From UBA1672 sp051967755 (lineage in GTDB: Bacteria; Pseudomonadota; Alphaproteobacteria; Micavibrionales; Micavibrionaceae): a stretch of DNA of 64,000 nt. The first letter of the stretch is position 1, and every line of letters starts with the position of its first letter. The stretch is from NCBI GenBank assembly GCA_051967755.1, contig JBQDYD010000001.1:496001-560000 (forward strand). The letters run 5' to 3'. A program made the translations under genes and the position numbers. The notes below the pieces were generated by a model. That model was not told where the DNA came from. It worked only from the letters and a program-made list of their open reading frames with translations, and did no database searches. This document shows, piece by piece, positions 45,496 through 53,741 of the stretch.

Positions 45496-46008
45496 TTAGC
45501 GGTTCCAAAAAACATGCACTTCTTGATAGCCTGTTTCGATTGTGAAAATATCGCCGCTCATTTCCATGTCGCGCCCCATGCGATCATAGTCGATATAAAA
45601 TTCTAAATGGCTGGGCACTTCGCTTGTTTCTTCGGTGATTTCCTGCGCGTAGTCCGAGAGGCTTGCATACTCGCCTTGATAATCTTCCTCCATGGCTTTC
45701 TGTGCTTCTTCAAGCGTTGAAAAATGACTAATCAATTCGGCGGCTATCTCGCCATGCTCTTCGATAAAACAGGCTACTTGGTGCGCGCTTTCTATGCCTT
45801 CATACTCAGACAGGCGATAACTGCCGTAACCTTCAAAGTCATGAATGGCGTATTCTTCTGCATCCTCTACAGGGCTGGATTCCAACATGCTGTTTATTTG
45901 GTCTTGAATGTCGTCAATGTCTGCCGTTGCATCAATCCAAACGCCGTGCAAATAGCCGCTGTTATACGCTGCCAAACATGCCACATAAATTCTGATTTCT
46001 TCGCTCAT
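45496..46008 (-). CDS. ardA: Antirestriction protein ArdA
   Basis: 170 aa, the usual ArdA length. It begins MSEEIRIYVACLAAYNSGYL and continues HGVWIDA; later IHDFEGYGSYRLSEYEG is the second family hallmark. It is strongly acidic, as expected of a DNA mimic that binds type I restriction enzymes during element entry. AAGGAGA is correctly placed for ATG 46008; the open frame upstream has no start signal. Notably the same element also encodes a complete type I enzyme. Confidence 0.93.
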   Translation of the reverse strand: MSEEIRIYVACLAAYNSGYLHGVWIDATADIDDIQDQINSMLESSPVEDAEEYAIHDFEGYGSYRLSEYEGIESAHQVACFIEEHGEIAAELISHFSTLEEAQKAMEEDYQGEYASLSDYAQEITEETSEVPSHLEFYIDYDRMGRDMEMSGDIFTIETGYQEVHVFWNR

Positions 46009-46546
46009 TGCTTTTCTCCTTAATCTTAAAAACACATCCCCTTTTGGGGTTGAAAACCCCAGAAAAAGGAGCGAGAGAAGCGAGCGTAAGATCACATGTT
46101 TTGGCGCAATCCAGACAGGGGGAACCGCCCATCCTGCACAAGCCCAGTCTTTTCGGGCGCGGAAGGACGGGGGATGTCTTGATGGAGACAAGTTGTGTGA
46201 TATTTTGACGTTTACCCAAAAGGGGCACGTAATTATTGAATCAAGCGAACACGATCAGTGTTCACACCCTATTGAACTTTCAGCCTAGCGCAGCGAAACC
46301 TTCAACTTCTTCCAAAGCAGTCGTGCTTTAGCACTACCAGCAATTTTCAATCAATCAGCACCACCTGATTGAGCCCTTACCCAGCACTGCCTTTTAGCAT
46401 TACCACTAGCGCAACGTGACAATGGATCAGCAAGCGTAAAGCTTCTTCACATTATTGCGACCCAAGGTGCAGCTCAGTCTCTTTGCACAAACACGCGGCC
46501 ATACAAAGGCCGTGGCATTCACGGCCTCCAAAAACAGGAGGTAACA
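46009..46546. other. 538-bp gene-free, hairpin-rich interval
   Basis: No gene is convincing here. Perfect hairpins: GGGGTT/AACCCC (46046-46060), GAACAC/GTGTTC (46247-46263), AAAGCA/TGCTTT (46314-46329), TCAATCAG/CTGATTGA (46351-46372) and AGGCCGTG/CACGGCCT (46507-46527). ACATCCCC (46034) can also pair with GGGGATGT (46170). The left part is the ardA leader; the right part leads into the small gene at 46547. It could hold a regulatory RNA, a leader that controls early ardA expression, or an origin of transfer. Confidence 0.5.
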
Positions 46547-46726
46547 ATGAAATTGATTACAAGATTTGGATTGGCAGCCAAAAACACGAACGAGCTTTAT
46601 GGCCTTCATAGAAAGGTTTTTAACGAGCTGGCAAAAAGTAAGCCACAAACACTGGAGCGCGTGAACGCTTTAGCTTCACTTGAAAATATCGAGAACGAAC
46701 TTGCGTCAAGGGCTCCATGCCCTTGA
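46547..46726 (+). CDS. Small basic hypothetical protein (59 aa)
   Basis: MKLITRFGLAAKNTNELYGL begins a 59-residue, mostly helical protein ending SRAPCP. A near-perfect ribosome-binding site (AGGAGG, 6 bases upstream) supports it despite its size. An 8-bp hairpin sits just upstream of that site. It converges on the SIR2 gene. No family recognised. Confidence 0.6.
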   Translation: MKLITRFGLAAKNTNELYGLHRKVFNELAKSKPQTLERVNALASLENIENELASRAPCP

Positions 46727-46735
46727 TGGATGCGC

Positions 46736-47824
46736 CTAAAACGGATCATCATCTCCAGCACCAGACAAATCAGTAAAGTAAGCGAGATTCATCTTTTCTT
46801 CGAAAAACTGTTTTGCAGTTAAATTCTCATAAATTATTCGGTCTGCACTAATATTGAGTGCTGCCGCAATACGAGATTTCTCATTCTCAACTCTTGCAAG
46901 TACTAAATCATCCTTATCTTCGAAAATTGGTGATACAACAAGGACTTTTAAATACTCGCTACGAGTAATCGCTTGACCAATCAGTTCGTTTACATAACGA
47001 TCGCTAAAGCTGTACCCAACCACGACAATAAACCGAAGAGCCTCATTTAGTGAGTACTTCCGAAGCTCATGGACATAAAATAAGTAAGGATCAATAGAGC
47101 TAAGTTTCGCGGCTGTGCCAAAAATTAGTTCAGGGCTCGGCTGAGGATTATCACATAGGGTTAAAAGGTTTCCTTTAGCAGAATCCCTAATCCAGTCTAT
47201 CGAGCCATGGAGTTTATACAGATATAGACCTACATCTGCATTTTCATTAGCATCAAATTTCGATGCCTCCCACTCTCGATCACCGTTAAACCCAAGTTCA
47301 AGGCTAAATTCTGTTCCCGCTAGTGCTCTCTCGACACAGATATCATAATTTAGGGTGAAAACACGAACAGCACTGCCTATATCGGAAACGAGTTCTTTAA
47401 ACCCTCGGAAATAACTTGCTCTATCGTAATTATTTATATTAATCCATTGAAAAAGCTGCGCACGTATTTGTTTGTCGAGTTTTTCTACCTTTTCGAATTC
47501 TTCACCAGCCACTTTAAGCAAGTGTATATTCCATCCACCAATAAAAGGATAAAGCTTATTCTGGTGCTTCTGATTAATTTCTGATAACACGTCAAGCAAC
47601 TCTTCTATAGTTGCCGACTGATCCGCAAACAACCCCTCAAGTCCACGCTGGTAGATGATTGAGCTTTTTAAATAATTGTATAGTTCATAGAAATCTTTGA
47701 ACTCAGCATCTGAACAAATTTTTTCTTCAATGTCGAGTGTCATTTCCTTAGCATGCTTAATACCAGCGTCGACACTCGCTCCTGCCCCAAGGAGAAACAA
47801 TAGGGAATCTTCTCTTAAGCTCAT
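46736..47824 (-). CDS. Free-standing SIR2-like NADase, partner of the Argonaute
   Basis: 362 aa SIR2_2-type domain. NAD-binding LLGAGASVDAGI (residues 12-22), catalytic Asn in VFTLNYDICVERAL (N159), catalytic His in YKLHGSIDWI (H206) and GYSFSDRYVNELI (270-282). In ThsA, DSR and pAgo-associated effectors this fold destroys NAD+ when activated. There is no APAZ domain attached, unlike the partner in short-pAgo SPARSA systems. It starts 13 bases after the pAgo stop with AGGGGA as ribosome-binding site, so the pair is co-translated. Depleting NAD+ after pAgo senses invader nucleic acid is inferred. Confidence 0.88.
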   Translation of the reverse strand: MSLREDSLLFLLGAGASVDAGIKHAKEMTLDIEEKICSDAEFKDFYELYNYLKSSIIYQRGLEGLFADQSATIEELLDVLSEINQKHQNKLYPFIGGWNIHLLKVAGEEFEKVEKLDKQIRAQLFQWININNYDRASYFRGFKELVSDIGSAVRVFTLNYDICVERALAGTEFSLELGFNGDREWEASKFDANENADVGLYLYKLHGSIDWIRDSAKGNLLTLCDNPQPSPELIFGTAAKLSSIDPYLFYVHELRKYSLNEALRFIVVVGYSFSDRYVNELIGQAITRSEYLKVLVVSPIFEDKDDLVLARVENEKSRIAAALNISADRIIYENLTAKQFFEEKMNLAYFTDLSGAGDDDPF

Positions 47825-47837
47825 TTTGTTCCCCTTT

Positions 47838-49751
47838 CTATAAGAACCATGGCGCGACTGAATCGGCGCTTATTAGACTCATATCGTTTACATCTTCAAG
47901 GTGTGAAAACTCTTTCATAAATTTCGCAATCAGCCTTGAATATAGAATTGAAATTGGTTGAGCCTTTGAATTAAACCCACGCCAATTCGCGCCAGTAAGA
48001 TTTAAAATGTCCTGAAGGCATTCTTTTTTCGTTGCCCATTCTTCCTGCGACTCAATGAAATCAATATACAGTGGTTCTGATACACGCTTGTGAAGCACCT
48101 CTTTTCCATGCTGCAAGCCCTCAGCCCAAACCAAAAATTCATTTCTTGAAAGCTGAATGTAAGAGCTTTCGTATGGAACACAAGTATTGTGATCACTAAA
48201 GCCAAGGAATTTATGTTTCGTATTGATACGAATGACTATTACTTCAAACTCATCACCCGCTCTAATTTCGGCGACGACAGCCTTAATCACCGCAATTTCT
48301 TTTCTGCTAATTTTATAAGGAAGATGAAGCACAAGTGATTTGTACTGATCGCCAAGCTCGCCAGACAAAACGTGATTTAGGTTGGTTCGCAAATTATCGA
48401 GATACGTCGTCTCATTATTTGAAGAAGAAAGTGGTTTGATGTATCTAAAATCACCACTTGAATCCAGACAAACCGTATAGGCCGTGTACCGAGTCACTGT
48501 ATCTTCCAATCTTTCCTGAACACTACCAATACCAAAGATAAGGCAGTTGCTTTTTGCTGGCTGGACAAGCCACGGTGCCCCACCCAGTTTGCTGAAAACT
48601 TGCAAACCGATGTTAGAAACAGACCATTTTAATTGATCCTTTCTAAAAAAGGTGTCTTCGGTAACCACTTGGCAATAAGCATTAGTCTTAAGCGCCATCA
48701 TCTTAATGTGACCGTATGCATCGAATGAAGCCTCAACCCCTTTGAAACCTTTTGGAAGAACTGCGACAAGCATTATCTTGTCAGTAGGATACGATTCTTT
48801 AAGTTGGCAGACACGTTCTTCAATGTCCTGTATGGCGGTCGCATCAAAAGTATTGACCAAGTGGTGTTCAACAATGTCCTTATTGATCGGCACTGAGAAC
48901 ATTTTATCTAGCCCTGAAAACTGACCGGGAAAAAGCTTCCCAACCAAACCAAGGTATATATCCCTCGCCAGCGATCTAGTTCTTTCAGTAAAGAGAAAAA
49001 GGTAACGAACGTTATCGTTCATATGCCGATATGGGCCATTAGCTCTGATACCCATAAATTGGGATTTCGCTTTATTTCCGTTTCCGACAAGGTAAGTCTT
49101 AACGTCAAGCTGTTTGGCGGGTAGGTTTGAAAACTCAGGCTTCACTTCCAGCCCCGAGCCAGAAAGTAATGGGTATAGTTGATTATTTATGAACGCTTCA
49201 ATGACCGATTTTTTATCTTTATAAAAATAGATATTCGGCTTTCCAGAGCTATCTAACGAGAAACTTCTAATCTGTGTTTGTCTGTTAAACGGCTCACCTT
49301 CTTTAAGTGAGAATTTGTGCTCAACGACAAACCCAAATTGCTTTATTTCTTTCAAATAATAAGGCTTAACAATGATTTCGGTGCTACCGTCGTCGAACCT
49401 CTCCGTTACAAAGCGAACCTCTTTCATTCTGATTGCTTTTTCGGGAGTAAAGTAATCCAACTGATTGCCGTCAACATTCAAGCTATCAAGAAATTCTTGA
49501 TAAATAAGATGGACTGTTAAAACAGAATTCAAAGTATACTCGTACTTGTACGCTTCATAGCCTTCCTGATTGATAACGGATACATCAAACAGTTCCCATT
49601 CATGGTCGCCATCTTGCCGAGGAAGATTTACGCGGAAATCGTCACCTGCTTTAGACTGGGAGCTGTCATCAACAAGTTTCCTGTAGATCGTTTTCACTCG
49701 ATTCTGATCGCTCAGAGGAACGAAATTTAAAGCGATATCAGACATACTCAT
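47838..49751 (-). CDS. Catalytically dead, PAZ-less prokaryotic Argonaute (long-B-like)
   Basis: 637 aa. The N-terminal 250 residues look like N/L1/L2 regions (PYYLKEIKQFGFVVEHKFSL then SFSLDSSGKPNIYFY), with no clear room for a PAZ domain. MID domain about 320-400 has guide 5'-end residues K355, C360-Q361 in ALKTNAYCQVV and the hallmark NIGLQVFSKLGGAPWLV (K388). The PIWI fold runs about 400-637, but the catalytic tetrad is gone: FGIGSV replaces the GxDxS start, VIRINT replaces the rDG strand, and LTGANW the last position. The chain ends PWFL with a C-terminal hydrophobic carboxylate. It should bind guide and target without cutting and activate the SIR2. Confidence 0.85.
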   Translation of the reverse strand: MSMSDIALNFVPLSDQNRVKTIYRKLVDDSSQSKAGDDFRVNLPRQDGDHEWELFDVSVINQEGYEAYKYEYTLNSVLTVHLIYQEFLDSLNVDGNQLDYFTPEKAIRMKEVRFVTERFDDGSTEIIVKPYYLKEIKQFGFVVEHKFSLKEGEPFNRQTQIRSFSLDSSGKPNIYFYKDKKSVIEAFINNQLYPLLSGSGLEVKPEFSNLPAKQLDVKTYLVGNGNKAKSQFMGIRANGPYRHMNDNVRYLFLFTERTRSLARDIYLGLVGKLFPGQFSGLDKMFSVPINKDIVEHHLVNTFDATAIQDIEERVCQLKESYPTDKIMLVAVLPKGFKGVEASFDAYGHIKMMALKTNAYCQVVTEDTFFRKDQLKWSVSNIGLQVFSKLGGAPWLVQPAKSNCLIFGIGSVQERLEDTVTRYTAYTVCLDSSGDFRYIKPLSSSNNETTYLDNLRTNLNHVLSGELGDQYKSLVLHLPYKISRKEIAVIKAVVAEIRAGDEFEVIVIRINTKHKFLGFSDHNTCVPYESSYIQLSRNEFLVWAEGLQHGKEVLHKRVSEPLYIDFIESQEEWATKKECLQDILNLTGANWRGFNSKAQPISILYSRLIAKFMKEFSHLEDVNDMSLISADSVAPWFL

Positions 49752-49848
49752 TTGATCAAACCCTCTCTAATCCACATGCTTAAATGCCCTCGAAGCATTC
49801 GTTTTCTTGTTATTTTAAGCAGATTTTTCAGCATTATTTTCTAGTCGT

Positions 49849-51483
49849 TTATTTACTTTTCCCCATCGGCAATAGAGGCAATCCCAATTCTTCTAAAAAC
49901 TTATTATGTTTGTTCGTAGAGGCGACAATGCTTTTCTCTAAGCTGATCAGTTGATCATTAACAACCTTTAAATCGACCTTCTCTTCTGGCTTAGCGGTAC
50001 TCACATATCTTGAGATATTCAGGTTAAAATCGTTCTTCTCGATTTCTTCCATTGAGACGCGGCGAGCGTAGCGCTCCTCTTCCTTACGGAATTGGTAGGT
50101 ATCGATAATCTTATGGATATGTTCTGGCAACAATCGGTTTTGGCGTTTTCCTTTTTCAAAATGCTCTTCATCACTGGCGTTAATGAAAAGAACATCATCG
50201 GGCTTTTTGCACTTTTTCAACACAAGAATACAGACGGGAATACCAGTTGAGAAAAACAGGTTGGCAGGTAGGCCGATCACCGTATCGATATTATTGTCTT
50301 TTAAAAGTTTGGTGCGAATACGGGCTTCTGCACCGCCACGGAACAAAACACCATGAGGCAAAATGATTGCCATAGTGCCTTCATCACCCAAGAAATGAAA
50401 ACCATGCAGTAAAAAGGCAAAGTCTGCCGCTGATTTAGGTGCTAGACCGTGACTCTTAAAGCGGAAGTCTTCGCCTAGCGCCTCTGTTGGCTCCCACCGA
50501 TAGCTAAATGGCGGGTTAGCAACAACGGCATCACATTGTAGTTTTTTAGCGGGATTCATTTCATTGAGCACATCCCAGTCATTCAGTAATGAATCCCCGT
50601 GATGGATTTCAAATTCAGAGTCTTTAATCCCGTGAAGAAGCATGTTCATGCGCGCAAGGTTATAGGTGGTGATATTCTTTTCTTGCCCGTAAATTCGGCC
50701 TACATTGCCACCAGCGTCTTTTAGCTTGTTACGTACATTCAACAAGAGCGAGCCAGAACCGCATGCGAAATCCAATACGTTATTGAGCTTTTTCTTCTTG
50801 CCTGTTGCAGGTTCCTGACTATCCAGCGTTACAATCTCAGACAATATGGTCGAGATTTGTTGAGGTGTATAAAACTCACCAGCCTTCTTACCTGAGCCCG
50901 CCGCGAACTGGCCGATCAAATACTCATAAGCATCACCTAGGGTATCGCTGTCCGTTGAAAACCCAGAAATCCCTTCGGCGATCTTGGTGATGATGCTGCA
51001 AAGCTTGGCATTGCGAAGACTGTAGTTTTTTCCCAGCTTTTCTGAGTCAAGATTAATCTCTGAGAACAAACCCTGAAAGCTGTTTTCAAAGGATTTGTTT
51101 TCGATGTATTTAAAGCCCTGCTGCAAGGTAAGCAGTAAATCATCGTGCTGCGTTCTGGCAAGCTCTGCGATACTGCTCCATAAATGCGCAGGCTCAATCA
51201 CATAATGCACTTTACGGCGCATTTGTTTTTCAAAGGCAGGAACGTCTTCTGCATTTTTTTCGTACCATGCAGTTAACGGCGCACGTTTATCATCATCGTC
51301 GAGCGTTGGGTAATCCGATCCAAGTTCTTTTTTTGCTGCGGCCTCGTAATTGTCAGACAGATAGCGCAAGAACAGGAAGGACAGCATGTAATCGCGAAAA
51401 TCATCCGCGTTCATCGCGCCACGCAAATTGTCGGCAATCCCCCAAAGTGTGCTACCTAGTTTATTTAAATCTTGTTCGGTCAT
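49849..51483 (-). CDS. hsdM: Type I restriction-modification methyltransferase subunit HsdM
   Basis: 544 aa. N-terminal helical domain (LNKLGSTLWGIADNLRGAM), SAM-binding motif I LDFACGSGSLLLNVR (about residue 239) and catalytic N6-adenine motif IV NPPFSYRW (about residue 323), plus a GGNVGRIYGQEKN segment. It methylates adenine with HsdS and is part of the restriction complex with HsdR. Chosen start is the ATG at 51483 behind AGGTGA. It is the fourth hsd-region gene, with a 97-bp gap before pAgo on the same strand. Confidence 0.95.
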   Translation of the reverse strand: MTEQDLNKLGSTLWGIADNLRGAMNADDFRDYMLSFLFLRYLSDNYEAAAKKELGSDYPTLDDDDKRAPLTAWYEKNAEDVPAFEKQMRRKVHYVIEPAHLWSSIAELARTQHDDLLLTLQQGFKYIENKSFENSFQGLFSEINLDSEKLGKNYSLRNAKLCSIITKIAEGISGFSTDSDTLGDAYEYLIGQFAAGSGKKAGEFYTPQQISTILSEIVTLDSQEPATGKKKKLNNVLDFACGSGSLLLNVRNKLKDAGGNVGRIYGQEKNITTYNLARMNMLLHGIKDSEFEIHHGDSLLNDWDVLNEMNPAKKLQCDAVVANPPFSYRWEPTEALGEDFRFKSHGLAPKSAADFAFLLHGFHFLGDEGTMAIILPHGVLFRGGAEARIRTKLLKDNNIDTVIGLPANLFFSTGIPVCILVLKKCKKPDDVLFINASDEEHFEKGKRQNRLLPEHIHKIIDTYQFRKEEERYARRVSMEEIEKNDFNLNISRYVSTAKPEEKVDLKVVNDQLISLEKSIVASTNKHNKFLEELGLPLLPMGKSK

Positions 51484-51492
51484 ATCTCTCAC

Positions 51493-52557
51493 CTAAAATA
51501 AAAATTCGTACTTCCCGATGAGCTTCCCAAAGACTTCATTGAAGTATCGCTCTTCCGCCTCATTCATCAGTTCTGTTTGGCTGTAATAAACGTTTTTATG
51601 GGAATGAGTATTTATTACGTTTACTACATCATCGACATTCTCAACACCGATTTTGCTCAGTGTGTGTCCGGTTCTTCCTGTTCCCAAGAAGGATGCAACG
51701 TTCTCTAAAAGCTGTCTTAATAATGCAAAATGGTAGGTATATAGTTGATCTTTCCTAACCTCATCCAAAACTTGCAATAGGTGCAAATGATAAAGAAAAA
51801 CATTACGTTTTAGAGGCTCAAGCATTACTTCATCTCCTGCCCTTTTCAATATTTGTACTGAGGTAAGATTTTTATAGCGCCCACTTTTTTCGCCTTTAGT
51901 CAGCCGATTCACCAAGTTCGAAAACAACCCAATATGGTGTGTAGTAATAATTATCCGTTTTTTCTGGTAATGGCTTTCAATTTGCTGAAATAAAGTGTCA
52001 GCAGTAGTGAAAATATTGTGCTCATCAAGGCTCGAAACTGGGTCATCAATGAAAATATGAGAGTCCTGCTTATTCGCCCAACCATCGATATCTAAGAGGG
52101 CAAGATAAAAACACCATACAAAAATACGTTCTTCACCACGAGAAACTTTAATCGGTGTGTCTTCTTCACCCTCAATATAAAATGTAACTGACTCAATGCC
52201 TTTTTCCAGATCATCATAGGCGTTGAAGCGAAAGCGATATCTAGGGTTATAAAGTGACAATTTTTCCATCATTGCCTGTTCATCTTCGTAAAGAAAGCTA
52301 TGAAACTGATTCAGGCTACTCGGTAATATATTGAGCTTTATATCTGCTCCGTCATTTTCCTCATCATTTTCCCAAACAAATAAGTCTTCGCTATAGGCAT
52401 TGTAATAAACACCAGCATGTTGACCCTCGTTGGCGTCTTTAGTCGCATTCTTATATGCAACAGATAACTGCGTTTTACCCGAACCATTAAATGCATAGAT
52501 AAGAATAATATTCTCATCCATTTCAAGCAGCTGGTTTGCTATTACCTCTAAAGTCAT
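51493..52557 (-). CDS. PrrC-like ABC-ATPase/anticodon nuclease
   Basis: 354 aa, close to PrrC's length. ABC ATPase: Walker A AFNGSGKTQ (22-30), signature KVSRGEERIF (137-146), Walker B IFIDDPVSSLDEHN (168-181) and H-loop TTHH (205-208). In the C-terminal region, LLRQLLENV gives R281-x3-E285, and H318 or H320 follows 37-39 residues later, close to the Arg320/Glu324/His356 set of PrrC. PrrC is held silent by the type I enzyme and cuts tRNA-Lys when a phage inhibits it. Location between hsdS and hsdM fits. Assignment of the nuclease residues is by eye. Confidence 0.72.
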   Translation of the reverse strand: MTLEVIANQLLEMDENIILIYAFNGSGKTQLSVAYKNATKDANEGQHAGVYYNAYSEDLFVWENDEENDGADIKLNILPSSLNQFHSFLYEDEQAMMEKLSLYNPRYRFRFNAYDDLEKGIESVTFYIEGEEDTPIKVSRGEERIFVWCFYLALLDIDGWANKQDSHIFIDDPVSSLDEHNIFTTADTLFQQIESHYQKKRIIITTHHIGLFSNLVNRLTKGEKSGRYKNLTSVQILKRAGDEVMLEPLKRNVFLYHLHLLQVLDEVRKDQLYTYHFALLRQLLENVASFLGTGRTGHTLSKIGVENVDDVVNVINTHSHKNVYYSQTELMNEAEERYFNEVFGKLIGKYEFLF

Positions 52558-53741
52558 TGCGTCTCACCTACTGCGGGGAACAACCTCTGCATCAAGCCTT
52601 TTTTATGGGCTTTTAGCACTTCAATCTGAAGCTCTTGTGCCGTGATCACTTCGTCAATCGAAGATAGACAATCGGCAATCTTTTGTTGTTCGCCTTTCTC
52701 AGGAGGAACAATCAAAACTGAAGAAGAGAATAAGGTTTTGTTTATAATAGGCACGGCCTGCTTTCCAGCAAGCTCTGCTATCTCAGATGAGTGAAAATCT
52801 AAAGCGTAGTAGACGAAACTATTTTCATATTCATCAAACGGGATGATCACGTTAATTTGTTGATTTGTGGCACATTCATAGGCGTTTTGCGCCACTTTTC
52901 CAATAGTCGACCCAATACACACAAAAAGTATGCTGTGAGCGGGTATTTTGCGTGCAATATCTAACCCTTCGCTTGAGAGTGTTTTTGATGTTTTAGATAC
53001 AAATCGTCGTTCTGATATGTCGGCAGGTGATGCAAACATAATATTTCCGCCATAGTAATCCCTATTAGAAGTATTAGGAGTATTGCCAGTCACAACTTCA
53101 CCGATCTCACCTATTGACTTCGCCGCCCAATTCCCAGCGTTTTCAAACTCAGGAAAGCGCAGCGCGGGTACGGTTTCACCGTCGGCGGGGAAGAGGTTTT
53201 GCATTAATCCCTTTTTATAGGATTGCAGCGCTTGGTGCTTTTGGGTATGTGCAACGATCAGTTCATCGAGAGAAGACAGGCAATCGGCTATTTTTTGTTG
53301 TTCATCTATACTTGGTACTGCAACTTCAATTTTTTCTATGTTTGCTTTAGATAAGCTGGGTACGCCCCCAGCTTCATTTTGGCTACGCCAATCAATATTT
53401 TGAAAAACTAGATAAATGAATTTTGGCAAGCAATTTTCGAAAGAATGCGTATAGAACAGTGTATCTACAGTCCAAAATTTCCCAGAGAGGAATATTGGTT
53501 TATCAATAGTTCCTTTTCTTCCAATACAAGCACTTTCACCATCATACAAGTAGTCGCTGACTGAGCGCATATAGCCACCTGAACCATAAACTGGAATATT
53601 TCCATCTTCTAAGTGCTTATGATCCTTTCCATTGCCAATTTTAAATAGCTTCTTCATTGGCTTCACAGTCCAAGCCGTAAGGTTCTCAAACTCAGGAAAA
53701 CGCAACTCTGGCGCTAATTCTTTGTTTATATTCTTACTCAT
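52554..53741 (-). CDS. hsdS: Type I specificity subunit HsdS
   Basis: 395 aa with two target-recognition domains. Each half begins with PELRFPEFEN or PALRFPEFEN and ends with the conserved spacer EQQKIADCLSSLDELI or EQQKIADCLSSIDEVI and KKGLMQ(N/R)LFP. The halves set the two parts of a bipartite target; the target cannot be read from sequence. Start overlaps the end of hsdR by 8 bases and its stop overlaps the PrrC-like start by 4 (ATGA), showing tight coupling. No TRD inversion partner is seen nearby. Confidence 0.94.
   Translation of the reverse strand: MSKNINKELAPELRFPEFENLTAWTVKPMKKLFKIGNGKDHKHLEDGNIPVYGSGGYMRSVSDYLYDGESACIGRKGTIDKPIFLSGKFWTVDTLFYTHSFENCLPKFIYLVFQNIDWRSQNEAGGVPSLSKANIEKIEVAVPSIDEQQKIADCLSSLDELIVAHTQKHQALQSYKKGLMQNLFPADGETVPALRFPEFENAGNWAAKSIGEIGEVVTGNTPNTSNRDYYGGNIMFASPADISERRFVSKTSKTLSSEGLDIARKIPAHSILFVCIGSTIGKVAQNAYECATNQQINVIIPFDEYENSFVYYALDFHSSEIAELAGKQAVPIINKTLFSSSVLIVPPEKGEQQKIADCLSSIDEVITAQELQIEVLKAHKKGLMQRLFPAVGETQ

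Noticed and set aside
46009..46191. Longer ArdA form starting at 46191
   Set aside because: The extension has no ribosome-binding site and no family similarity, while ATG 46008 has a strong site and gives the normal ArdA length.
46736..49751. Classification of the pAgo-SIR2 pair as SPARSA (short pAgo)
   Set aside because: The SIR2 protein is only 362 aa with no APAZ domain, and the Argonaute has a 250-residue N-terminal region; long-B-like is more consistent.
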